Shown in pieces: positions 1 through 6,974 of a stretch of 10,664 nucleotides of DNA. The notes below the pieces were generated by a model. It searched no databases. It had not been told where the DNA came from and saw only the letters and a program-made list of their open reading frames with translations. Each line of letters opens with the position of its first letter. Position 1 is the first letter of the stretch. Location: the NCBI GenBank assembly GCA_027310795.1, contig DAIDAD010000010.1, forward strand, positions 1-10,664. The letters run 5' to 3'. The stretch is from Candidatus Micrarchaeaceae archaeon. GTDB lineage: Archaea > Micrarchaeota > Micrarchaeia > Micrarchaeales > CABMGC01. The position numbers and the translations under genes were made by a program.

Positions 1-31
1 GTTTAAAAAAGACTTTAAACTAAGTGCATGC

Positions 32-39
32 TTTAAATA
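32..39 (+). promoter_or_regulatory. TATA box of the tes-like gene
   Basis: TTTAAATA lies about 50 bases before the start codon. With usual archaeal spacing, transcription would begin near base 62 and leave a leader of about 23 bases. The Shine-Dalgarno match before the ATG is poor (GGCG at 74-77). This is inferred from motif and spacing only. A second AT-rich block, TTTAAAC at 14-20, is a less well placed alternative. Confidence 0.5.
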
Positions 40-44
40 GCTTG

Positions 45-59
45 TGAGTTAATTACTCA
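45..59. promoter_or_regulatory. Inverted repeat at the predicted transcription start, possible operator
   Basis: TGAGT-TAATT-ACTCA is a perfect inverted repeat with 5-base arms and a 5-base centre. It sits between the predicted TATA box and the predicted start of transcription of the tes-like gene, where a repressor could block initiation. A second inverted repeat, GTTTAAA at 1-7 and TTTAAAC at 14-20, lies just upstream of the TATA box. Short AT-rich palindromes arise easily by chance, so operator function is a guess. Confidence 0.25.
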
Positions 60-84
60 GTAATAATACTTAAGGCGTATGTGA

Positions 85-2055
85 ATGAGCGAAAACACGA
101 ATAAATCTGTGATGGAGACAGTAGACCAGAATCTTGTTATAAACATAAACAATAAGAGGCCTGAAGCAAAGGTTTCTGAGGCTGAAGGGCTGCTGAACCC
201 TGTGCTTGCCCCTTACCACAGGAGCGTTGAAGAGATAGAGCGTATGCCTGTGCTTGAGCGCACGAAGACCGTCTGCCCTGAGTGCAAGCTGATAATAGAC
301 GGAATAATATACAGGGACGGAGATAATGTAATGATAAGGAAGACCTGCGAAGACCATGGCATGACCATAGAGAAGTATTGGGAAGATTATGACATGTACA
401 TGCGCATGCGCGATTACAATTACTACGGAAGAGGATTTGACAACCCGAACTACATAAACAAAGGTGAGAACTGCCCATTCGACTGCGGAATATGCGAGAG
501 GCACAAGTCCCACACAGGTTTGGCAAATGTTGTCATAACGAACAGGTGCCACCTCAGCTGCTGGTACTGCTTCTTCTATGCAAAGGAAGGCGAAGCGATC
601 TACGAGCCTACAAGGGACGAGCTCGGCCATATATTCCATGTCCTAAGGACGCAGAAGCCGATTCCTGCGAACGCGCTGCAGATAACAGGCGGAGAGCCGC
701 TGATGCGCTCCGATATAATAGAGATAATAAAGATGGCGAAGACCGCGGGCTTCGACCAGATACAGCTGAACACTACAGGGATAATCCTTGGTGAAAACCC
801 TGATCTTGCCGTGAAGCTGAAGCATGCCGGAGTCAGCTGCCTTTACATGAGCTTCGACGGCGTTTCAAAGAGGGCGAACCCGAAGAACCACTGGGAGGTG
901 CCGAAGACGATAGAGGCATGCAGGAAGGCAGGTCTCGGAGTAGTCCTTGTCCCTACGGTGATAAGGAGCGTGAACGAGCACGAGATGGGCAAGATGATAA
1001 ACTTCGCGCTTAACAACACTGACGTAGTCAAGGCAGTGAACTTCCAGCCTGTCTCGCTGGTGGGAAGGATGCCTTCAAGGCTTCGTGAGAAGCAGCGTAT
1101 TTCGATCCCCGGCGCCATAAAGCTGATAGAGGAGCAGACCGATGGAGTCATAATGAAGGAGGACTGGTTCTCAGTGCCATATGTAGGGGGAATAAACAGG
1201 TTCATAGAGGCATTGTCTGGAGAATACAAGTACGACCTCTCGATACATTTCGCATGCGGCGCAGGATCATACATATTCCAGGATCCCGATGGAAAGATTG
1301 TGCCTATAACGAGGTTCGTCGATGTTGAAGGGTTGTTCGAGCACCTGCAGAATTCGATAAACATGATGGAAGGCAAGTCAAAGCTAGAGAGAAGGATAAT
1401 AGCGATGAGGGCCCTGCTGCAGCTCAGGAAGTTTGTGGACGAGAAGAAGCAGCCGAAATCGGTGAACTTCACAAAGATGCTCGCGTCGCTTCTTATGAAA
1501 AGGGACTTCGCGACCATGGGCAGGTTCCAGCTCAAGAGCCTGTTCCTGGGCATGATGCACTTCCAGGACGAATACACTTATGACATTAAGAGGGTGGAGA
1601 AATGCGACATACACTACTCGATGCCTGATGGAAGAGTGCTTCCGTTCTGCACGTTCAACGTCTTCCCTGAGATATACAGGGACAAACTGCAGAGGCAGTA
1701 CGCGATACCGTCAAAGCAGTGGCAGGAGATGCACAAGGACTGGACGTACAATTCGGACAAGTACAAGCGTGATGTCAAGGGATTGGAAGCTTCTGAAGCA
1801 TACAAAAAGATGTATGAAGGAGGCACAGACTACTTCGCTTTGCCTGTCAACAGGGCGCAGGCCGCGGCAAACAGGGCAGTGGAAAGGTACCATGCGCCTG
1901 AGAAGTATCTCTCAGCTCCGATAACGCAAACGCAGATGGCTGAAGCGAAGGAGCATGCAGGGCATGAACATGCGCATGCTGAGGCTGAGGCGCACGAAGA
2001 AGCAGAATCATGCGCATGCGGCGGAAACTGCGGATGCGGCGGGGGAAGCTGCTGA
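85..2055 (+). CDS. tes: Radical SAM protein of the tetraether lipid synthase (Tes/MJ0619, COG1964) type
   Basis: Family members studied in methanogens (Tes, MJ0619) join archaeol lipid chains to make membrane-spanning tetraethers by S-adenosylmethionine radical chemistry, using several iron-sulfur clusters and a rubredoxin-like iron site. Visible here in order: a zinc-ribbon/rubredoxin-like CPEC at residues 64-67 followed by C88 and H91; an extra cysteine set C130, C134, C137; the radical SAM CX3CX2C at C155, C159, C162; GGEP at 202-205 for SAM binding; FACGAG around C391; and CDIH at 507-510 with C522 near the end of the conserved core. The protein is 656 residues, longer than methanogen relatives at roughly 500. 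Extra length lies in a polar N-terminus (about 1-45) and a C-terminal extension ending in a His-rich run (624-637) and a tail with C643, C645, C649, C651 and C656. The family call is from recalled motifs. The lipid-linking activity is inferred; another reaction by this COG remains possible. Confidence 0.82.
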   Translation: MSENTNKSVMETVDQNLVININNKRPEAKVSEAEGLLNPVLAPYHRSVEEIERMPVLERTKTVCPECKLIIDGIIYRDGDNVMIRKTCEDHGMTIEKYWEDYDMYMRMRDYNYYGRGFDNPNYINKGENCPFDCGICERHKSHTGLANVVITNRCHLSCWYCFFYAKEGEAIYEPTRDELGHIFHVLRTQKPIPANALQITGGEPLMRSDIIEIIKMAKTAGFDQIQLNTTGIILGENPDLAVKLKHAGVSCLYMSFDGVSKRANPKNHWEVPKTIEACRKAGLGVVLVPTVIRSVNEHEMGKMINFALNNTDVVKAVNFQPVSLVGRMPSRLREKQRISIPGAIKLIEEQTDGVIMKEDWFSVPYVGGINRFIEALSGEYKYDLSIHFACGAGSYIFQDPDGKIVPITRFVDVEGLFEHLQNSINMMEGKSKLERRIIAMRALLQLRKFVDEKKQPKSVNFTKMLASLLMKRDFATMGRFQLKSLFLGMMHFQDEYTYDIKRVEKCDIHYSMPDGRVLPFCTFNVFPEIYRDKLQRQYAIPSKQWQEMHKDWTYNSDKYKRDVKGLEASEAYKKMYEGGTDYFALPVNRAQAAANRAVERYHAPEKYLSAPITQTQMAEAKEHAGHEHAHAEAEAHEEAESCACGGNCGCGGGSC

Positions 2056-2093
2056 AGCTTTATGATTAAGCCAAACGGCTGTGCAACAGGTAG

Positions 2094-2792
2094 TTGATCT
2101 TGGACCATAGAAACGTGCAGCAGGAGAGCGGGTTCAACAAGGACCTCAAGAACACAGGTAGCGACGGCTACATAGACTACACGCTGAAAGAGAGCGACAA
2201 GTCGTACAGGATACCTTACAAGATGGTGAGGGAGATAGTCATAACAGGGCTTGACAAAGCAGAGCTCAAGGACATTCCGCATTCTGCAAGGCTGCAGTAC
2301 AGGCTGCTTCTCCTCGATTCAGTGCTGAAGGCGAAAATCGAGTTCATAAGAGGGAAGGCGACGATAACATACAACCCTGAAGGAGAAGCCAATGAAAAGG
2401 AGAAGATAAGCAAGCAGGGGCTCTTCGACTTCCTCAAGAACGAAGGCATCAATGTAGACCCGAAGAACGTCACTGAAAGAGACGTGGACTACATAAGCGA
2501 GATATACAAGTACCAGTTCGACCCTGCGCAGATAAGGGAGCACGCCCCTTACGGCTATTCACGTGAAGAGTGGAAGAAGATGAAGCCGCATTACCTGAAG
2601 AAGCTGGAAGAAGGGGAGAAACTGAAGCAGGAGAAGTTCCATAAATGGCAGGATGATTACATAAAGAGGTTCCCTGAGATAGCGGATGAATACGGGATAA
2701 AGGCAGAGCCTGAAGTTAAGAAGGGCCTTCTCGGAAGGATAACAGGCTCAAAGAACAAGAAGGAGAAGGGCTTCTGGTTCCACGGAGTCTGA
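2094..2792 (+). CDS. Unknown protein downstream of tes, possible degenerate HMA-like domain
   Basis: I do not recognise a named family. The product is soluble, highly charged and about 230 residues long, with no signal peptide, TM helix or cysteine. Residues about 45-125 read as beta-alpha-beta-beta-alpha: a strand REIVITGL, a helix, two strands around AKIEFIRGKATITYNPE, then a helix LFDFLKNEGI. This resembles the ferredoxin-like heavy-metal-associated (HMA) fold, but the metal-binding CXXC is absent. The remainder is mostly lysine- and glutamate-rich helix (about 165-205) with a basic tail. The frame is closed by TAG at 2091-2093, and no ATG precedes the conserved-looking part. TTG at 2094 is the longest choice; TTG at 2100 fits AGGT at 2088-2091 better, and GTG at 2115 is a third option. 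The 38-base gap after tes suggests cotranscription and perhaps a shared role, which is an inference. Confidence 0.75.
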   Translation: MILDHRNVQQESGFNKDLKNTGSDGYIDYTLKESDKSYRIPYKMVREIVITGLDKAELKDIPHSARLQYRLLLLDSVLKAKIEFIRGKATITYNPEGEANEKEKISKQGLFDFLKNEGINVDPKNVTERDVDYISEIYKYQFDPAQIREHAPYGYSREEWKKMKPHYLKKLEEGEKLKQEKFHKWQDDYIKRFPEIADEYGIKAEPEVKKGLLGRITGSKNKKEKGFWFHGV

Positions 2793-2803
2793 GTTTCCCG
2801 CAG

Positions 2804-4207
2804 CTATTGCTTGGCGCTGTTTTGCGCAATCTCTTTTTTCAGTTCATTCACAAGCGCAGGTATGACTTCGGTCTTTGCTTCGCTGTAAACGACCCTTACG
2901 CTTGATGCCATTTCATGGCCGCCGTAAGAGTCTACAAGGCCCTGTTTTGCTTCTGCGACGTGCGCAATGGCCTCTTTTATATCGACGATTGACTGGCTTA
3001 CCCCGGACCTTATCGATATGTACCTGCCAGCATGCACTATCACTATTGAGCCGTTGGGTTCGCTGACCTCGGTCTGCTCAAGGAACTTCGATGCGAACCT
3101 GCCTGGAAGCGGATATCTTGACTCGGGTTTCACCTTCTCGAAGTCGAGCACGTATATCGCAATTCCATTTGATGCCTCATATCTCTTCGACGCCTTTGCA
3201 GAGTTGTCAAGCACTTCGTTCAGCGCAACTTTTGCGAAGTTCAGCAGCTCCTGCCTCCTCTCTCCGGAAAGCGCCTTGAACAGCTCCTTCGGCGATATCC
3301 TGTCCGAGGAGCCTATTATGCCGGGATCGCTGGTGATCATGTCCAATATCGTCGATGTTGCTGCGGCGTCATCGTATGCTATCCTGTAGTCGCTGTAATC
3401 GCCTATCAATGACGAGTATATGAATTCCTTCACGTCCTCTTTGGAGAATGTCATTGTGAATACAGATGCGAGCGCGCCTGCGGTGTAATTGGAATCCGAG
3501 GAGAACTGCCATGGGTTTACGTAATACTTCAGTTTCTGGCACTCTGCGTTTTCCTGCAGCGGGTGGTGATCCAGCCATATTATGTCTGCAGAGCTTCCAA
3601 TTGGCTTTATGCCTGCATTGCTCTCTTCGGAAGTGCCGAAGTCAAGCATGATTATTAGCGGTTTTTCATAAGACGAAAACGCATTCAGCGCGAGAATGTC
3701 CGACTCCGCATCCTCGCCCCTGTATGATATCCCTTTGTGCATTATCCAGATTATTTCGCTGCGGGAGTCCAGTTTCTGCAGAGTGGCGCCAAGGGCCTTG
3801 TACAGCGCGCATGCGCCGCTTGAGCCGTCCGAATCGTTGTGGAACCTTATTATCACAGGCGCAGACATCATCAGCTTTTTAAGCAGAACCTTTGAGCATG
3901 CGGACAGCTTCGGCCACATCCTTTCCGTAGCCTCGTCGATCCCCCTTATGCCTATCGAGTAAGGTTCTTCAGATACCGTTTCGTCTGCCACTTTATCTAC
4001 TGCATCAGACAACCCCTGCATTATCCTGGCTGACGCCTCAGGGATTGTTTTTACTATGTCCGAGCCGCTGACTTCCACGGCTTCGCCTGCATGGAAGACC
4101 AACTGGGTTTCAGAGGTAAATGTAATAGGTCTGCCTTCCTTTACAGCCGCAAGAACGTATCCGGTGTTTTTCCCGTCGTTATTCGAACATGTTATCAGTG
4201 CTTCCAT
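2804..4207 (-). CDS. DHH/DHHA1-family phosphoesterase, archaeal RecJ-like
   Basis: DHH proteins use a two-metal site to cut nucleic acid from an end (RecJ, archaeal GAN) or to degrade small nucleotides. Numbering from the ATG, motif I is FHNDSDG at 122-128, motif II is LDFGT at 188-192, the signature DHHP is at 213-216, and a further acidic motif GDYSD is at 269-273, so the metal ligands appear intact. A C-terminal DHHA1 domain carries GGHEMASS at 429-436, where many relatives have a glycine at the last position. Residues 1 to about 60 form a beta-rich, OB-like N-terminal segment, as in some archaeal DHH proteins. The ATG at 4207 is preferred because GGAG at 4214-4217 lies six bases upstream; a GTG at 4219 would add four residues but has no spaced ribosome site. 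The gene begins 14 bases after the preceding gene, so they are very likely cotranscribed. Whether the substrate is DNA, RNA or a dinucleotide cannot be told from this sequence. Confidence 0.85.
   Translation of the reverse strand: MEALITCSNNDGKNTGYVLAAVKEGRPITFTSETQLVFHAGEAVEVSGSDIVKTIPEASARIMQGLSDAVDKVADETVSEEPYSIGIRGIDEATERMWPKLSACSKVLLKKLMMSAPVIIRFHNDSDGSSGACALYKALGATLQKLDSRSEIIWIMHKGISYRGEDAESDILALNAFSSYEKPLIIMLDFGTSEESNAGIKPIGSSADIIWLDHHPLQENAECQKLKYYVNPWQFSSDSNYTAGALASVFTMTFSKEDVKEFIYSSLIGDYSDYRIAYDDAAATSTILDMITSDPGIIGSSDRISPKELFKALSGERRQELLNFAKVALNEVLDNSAKASKRYEASNGIAIYVLDFEKVKPESRYPLPGRFASKFLEQTEVSEPNGSIVIVHAGRYISIRSGVSQSIVDIKEAIAHVAEAKQGLVDSYGGHEMASSVRVVYSEAKTEVIPALVNELKKEIAQNSAKQ
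2811..2839 (+). terminator. Candidate terminator of the tes unit: imperfect hairpin then T6
   Basis: TTGGCGC at 2811-2817 can pair with GCGCAA at 2824-2829, with one bulged G, and is followed by six T at 2834-2839. It lies about 20-45 bases past the end of the upstream plus-strand gene. Oligo-T tracts end archaeal transcripts even without hairpins. The same bases encode the C-terminus of the opposing gene, so the pattern may be coincidental. Confidence 0.35.
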
Positions 4208-4221
4208 AGGCTGCTCCACTC

Positions 4222-5241
4222 CTATGTGCTTGCGTTTTTGTTATATAAAACACTTTCTACGCACGCGCCGTTTAATGTGGCATTGTGTATGTACTGGCAG
4301 TATGAGGAATTGGAATAGTATGATGCGAACTCGGAATAGCATATAGCGCTTGAAGTAGAGTTGAATGTGCTGCATTTTGTTGCGTTCTTCAGGTATACTG
4401 CGTTTATGATTGCGGTGTACGAGCATGTGGAAGAGCCTGTGCTTGAATTCGGGCATAGTCTTGAAAGGTTCCTGTAATATGCGGCTATCGAGGCGTTTGA
4501 TTCCGGTTTTGAATATGATGATTTGCACAGGCCTGCAAGAGTGGGATTGCTTATTGAAGGGCAGTATGCGGAATCGCTGCCGTAGTATGCAAGCGAATAA
4601 TAGCAGAGGTCCCTCGGGGTTATCGTTATGTTCAGGTCTGATGAATAGTAATCAGTTATTATCGCCAGGTTGCCTGCAGAGCTGTTTGTAATCGAGTATT
4701 GCTGCGCGTTCAGCAGCGCGATTGCCTGGGCAGTGGTGCCATTGCCTATGCTTCTGCAGTATGAAGCATTCCTGTAAGTTACAGCGTTGTCGTAATCTAT
4801 TGAATAGGAGCATGTGTTGCTAAGGCTCTGGTTTTTTATCGAACTGCAGGCAGGAGGGATGAGATGGCTTGTTCCGACTGCATAAAAGCACATGTCTGAA
4901 TAAGGCTCGGAGAGCTGCGAGCATGAAGAGTATGTGACTGTGGCATTCGCTATCTGGGTCACGCATGCGTACCTTGAAGAATAATTTGATACGCTGCTGC
5001 ATATTGATTGATTCTTTGTCCTTGCCGCTATCTGCGAATAGCAGCTGTCCCTTCCTGTTCCCGAGAAGGCTGCACACGCGGTGCTGTTGTTCGAACTTAT
5101 CGCCAGCGACTCAAAGCATGCATTTCTCTGCTGCTGGCTGAATTCAGAGCTGCAGAAGTTAGAGGATTTGTTCATCGGGAGCAGGAGCGAGAGCGCGGCG
5201 GCAACGAGTATGACGAGCGCTATTGCTGCGAGCAGGAGCAC
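4222..5241 (-). CDS. Exported, membrane-anchored two-cysteine tandem repeat protein
   Basis: No functional family is recognised. Residues 1-21 are strongly hydrophobic and should act as a signal anchor; the remaining 318 residues would be outside the cell. This part holds 20 cysteines and about 19 N-X-S/T sequons, so it is probably disulfide-bonded and heavily N-glycosylated. Cysteines alternate with spacings of about 10-11 and 13, giving a repeat of 25-26 residues with two cysteines each: C30, C56, C81, C107, C132 and C42, C67, C93, C118, C144. The same register returns at C213/C227/C239 and C290/C301/C315/C327. Typical units read CYSQIA, then C, then S-I-x-N. Residues about 163-212 lack cysteines and interrupt the array. 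The GTG start at 5241 has AGAGGG shortly upstream; the frame is open further back but shows no standard start. The gene sits between a KaiC-like ATPase and a DHH protein. A surface or adhesion role is an inference. Confidence 0.8.
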   Translation of the reverse strand: MLLLAAIALVILVAAALSLLLPMNKSSNFCSSEFSQQQRNACFESLAISSNNSTACAAFSGTGRDSCYSQIAARTKNQSICSSVSNYSSRYACVTQIANATVTYSSCSQLSEPYSDMCFYAVGTSHLIPPACSSIKNQSLSNTCSYSIDYDNAVTYRNASYCRSIGNGTTAQAIALLNAQQYSITNSSAGNLAIITDYYSSDLNITITPRDLCYYSLAYYGSDSAYCPSISNPTLAGLCKSSYSKPESNASIAAYYRNLSRLCPNSSTGSSTCSYTAIINAVYLKNATKCSTFNSTSSAICYSEFASYYSNSSYCQYIHNATLNGACVESVLYNKNAST

Positions 5242-5308
5242 CTTTTCCCTCTCTGACCGGCCTGCGTCCTTTGTTGCAACTTTGTTTTTGTTGTCCGCAC
5301 CAACACCG

Positions 5309-6055
5309 CTATTTTGTATCAGGCTGGTCTATGGTCGTGGAGAAGACCTTTACACCTGAAGATGTGATGTCGTACGGGGCGGTGTAGAAACTGTGCTTTG
5401 TGCCGCGCATTTTTATTACCTCAAGGCCGAACATCCTGCGCAGCTCGTTCTCCATCTGGTACATCATTATTATGCCGTCGAAAAGGAAGTACTCTGGCCT
5501 GAATTCCAGTTTGCTGCGCTCTGGATTGTATGTTTCAGACACAAGTATCGATGTGACGCCGAGGCGCCTGAAGTTGCTCGACAGCGACAGCATCATCCGC
5601 CTGTACGCCAGCGGAGTCTGCACAAGAAGGTCGAGCACTGATGAAGAATCTATGACTATCAGATTTGCGCCTTCTGCAAGTATCACAGATTCCATGTCTG
5701 AAATTATCTTGCCGAACTCGTACTCCGATTCTGCAGATTTGTCCGAAAGCTCGCTGTCCGGAGACCTGCCGTCTATTATTATCATGCGTTTTTCTATAAG
5801 GTCGTTTATGTCCTGGAACTGCGAGAACGTCGCCTTTATGTTAGACATGAGCTTGTCGCCGTCCTCTTCGAGCGCAAAGAGTATGCCTTTGTTGCCCAGC
5901 TTTGCGTTCCTGTAAAGGAATTCGAAGCTAAGCAGCGTCTTTCCAGCGCCCGGTCCTCCTGCAAGTATGACCTGGCTCGCATGGGGTATGCCGCCGCTCA
6001 GCATGTCGTCAAGGCCGGTTATCCCGGTCTTCACCCTTTTCGACTGCACGTCCAT
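5309..6055 (-). CDS. Single-domain KaiC/RadA-like ATPase (RecA superfamily, COG0467)
   Basis: KaiC-like archaeal ATPases are RecA-fold proteins, usually regulatory or motor-associated, related to the KaiC clock protein and to ArlH of the archaellum. Visible motifs: TGITGLDDMLSGGIP at 10-24, typical of the domain start; Walker A GGPGAGKT at 33-40; the glutamate pair in ALEED at 61-65; Walker B NLIVID at 131-136; and the KaiC-type KMRGTKHS at 215-222. At 248 residues it is one domain rather than the tandem pair of cyanobacterial KaiC. The family is clear but the partner is not. It appears to be the first gene of a three-gene minus-strand operon with the two-cysteine repeat protein and the DHH phosphoesterase. 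The ATG is chosen because a promoter-like block lies about 30 bases upstream and the domain starts immediately. No archaellum genes are seen nearby, so an ArlH role is not supported. Confidence 0.9.
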   Translation of the reverse strand: MDVQSKRVKTGITGLDDMLSGGIPHASQVILAGGPGAGKTLLSFEFLYRNAKLGNKGILFALEEDGDKLMSNIKATFSQFQDINDLIEKRMIIIDGRSPDSELSDKSAESEYEFGKIISDMESVILAEGANLIVIDSSSVLDLLVQTPLAYRRMMLSLSSNFRRLGVTSILVSETYNPERSKLEFRPEYFLFDGIIMMYQMENELRRMFGLEVIKMRGTKHSFYTAPYDITSSGVKVFSTTIDQPDTK

Positions 6056-6083
6056 GCTACCATTTATTCCTTTGTATGTTAAG

Positions 6084-6095
6084 TTTTTAATATTA
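6084..6095. promoter_or_regulatory. AT-rich core of a shared divergent promoter
   Basis: TTTTTAATATTA is the only strong AT block in the 68 bases between the KaiC-like gene (minus) and the membrane-protein gene (plus). Its AATATT centre is palindromic, so it could serve in both directions. On the minus strand it would place initiation about 8 bases before the KaiC-like ATG. On the plus strand initiation would fall close to the GGTG at 6113-6116. Motif-based only. Confidence 0.4.
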
Positions 6096-6123
6096 GAGTG
6101 GAGCTTTCTATGGGTGCTTTGGA

Positions 6124-6885
6124 ATGAACAGGAGGTTGTTCGGGCTTGGATTGCTTTTATTCATATTCGGAGTTGTGCTTGCATACATCTCTGCGCAGAG
6201 TGTATTCTCGAGCATACCTGGTTATATATCGGCTTCGCAGAGCATAGCAGTGCAGCCGAATGCTGCATTCGTAATACCCATATCGATAAACAACTTCTCG
6301 ATACTGCAGGCAGCATACAACTCATCTCTGCCTGTTGACTTTTACCTGATGAACAGCACAGCATATTCAGCGCTCATGCCTACGGCAGGGAATACGCTCA
6401 TAAGGAACGCAAAGGATTTCGACGGCAGGGGCGTGCTCTTCGTGATAAACGACAGCAACCGCGGGACATTCCCGTATGTTGCAAACCTGACGCTGTCGCA
6501 GAAACCGTTTTACTGGAACAACCAGACCATTCTGGGCAATGGCACCTACTACGTCGTATTCCAGAATTACAACAACAAGACCAACATGGTCTTTTATACG
6601 ATACTGAACAGGAGCATATCCTCGATCTCTGAATCGGAGAGGAACCTTTCATACGGCAACATACTCTCAAACATCTTCGGAACATTATTCTTCATAATAG
6701 GGATAATACTGATGTTCTACGGCTTCTTCATGAAAGGCAGGAAGGAAGAAGCAGCGCAGGAAGAGGAAGCAAAGAAGATTTACGGAGAGGCTGATTCTGG
6801 CAGAGAGAGGCACAGCAGGCCTATAAAGAGGCTCAAGCGCAGAAGCAGAAGGACCGTATACATGAAGGGCAGGAAGAAGAGATAA
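6124..6885 (+). CDS. Two-TM membrane protein with glycosylatable external domain, unknown function
   Basis: No family is assigned with confidence. Residues 5-23 form a first TM or signal-anchor helix after a basic MNRR. Residues about 25-178 are an external, beta-rich domain with many N-X-S/T sites and no cysteine. Residues about 183-203 form a second TM helix, and 204-253 are a charged tail ending in a very basic stretch, with MKGRK occurring twice (203-207, 247-251). Topology would be tail and N-terminus inside. The late external segment, GNGTYYVVFQNYNN at 138-151 just before the TM, loosely recalls the GOLD/emp24-like beta domains annotated in some archaeal membrane proteins; this is weak. 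The ATG has GGTG at 6113-6116 seven bases upstream, a good Shine-Dalgarno site. It is transcribed divergently from the KaiC-like gene. The basic tail might bind nucleic acid or acidic lipid, which is a guess. Confidence 0.75.
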   Translation: MNRRLFGLGLLLFIFGVVLAYISAQSVFSSIPGYISASQSIAVQPNAAFVIPISINNFSILQAAYNSSLPVDFYLMNSTAYSALMPTAGNTLIRNAKDFDGRGVLFVINDSNRGTFPYVANLTLSQKPFYWNNQTILGNGTYYVVFQNYNNKTNMVFYTILNRSISSISESERNLSYGNILSNIFGTLFFIIGIILMFYGFFMKGRKEEAAQEEEAKKIYGEADSGRERHSRPIKRLKRRSRRTVYMKGRKKR

Positions 6886-6940
6886 CTTTTGCACATGCAA
6901 GCAATTCGTGAAATGCCAGTGTTGGATACGACGATTGGCT

Positions 6941-6948
6941 TATTAAAG
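6941..6948 (+). promoter_or_regulatory. TATA box for the COG1709-type regulator, probably near-leaderless
   Basis: TATTAAAG is centred about 30 bases before the ATG at 6975, which fits a transcript beginning within a few bases of the start codon. There is no clear Shine-Dalgarno match in the intervening bases, which agrees with leaderless translation. The 89-base gap from 6886 to 6974 shows nothing else. Confidence 0.5.
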
Positions 6949-6974
6949 CTTGACCTGCATGTTTTATTGATGGG

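Noticed and set aside
70..639. A 189-codon minus-strand frame over the start of the tes-like gene
   Set aside because: It is antisense to the conserved cysteine region of the tes-like gene and looks like a by-product of codon bias.
843..1577. A 244-codon open frame on the minus strand inside the tes-like gene
   Set aside because: It lies wholly antisense to a gene with clear radical SAM motifs, and its protein has no recognisable pattern.
2967..3389. A 140-codon plus-strand frame within the DHH gene
   Set aside because: The opposite strand encodes DHHA1-domain protein sequence with conserved motifs, so this is a shadow.
4222..5241. Possibility that the cysteine-repeat region holds DNA-level tandem repeats or a CRISPR array
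   Set aside because: The periodicity is in protein spacing only; no direct DNA repeats of constant sequence with spacers are seen.
5309..5311. ATA near the end of the KaiC-like gene as the start of the repeat protein
   Set aside because: It overlaps the upstream stop but has no ribosome site before it, unlike the GTG at 5241.
5400..5915. A 171-codon plus-strand frame opposite the KaiC-like gene
   Set aside because: The opposite strand has Walker A, Walker B and the KMRGTKHS motif; this frame has no promoter or ribosome site.
5309..6055. KaiC-like ATPase as ArlH (FlaH) of an archaellum
   Set aside because: No archaellin, ArlI, ArlJ or other archaellum genes are present in the window; the neighbours are unrelated.
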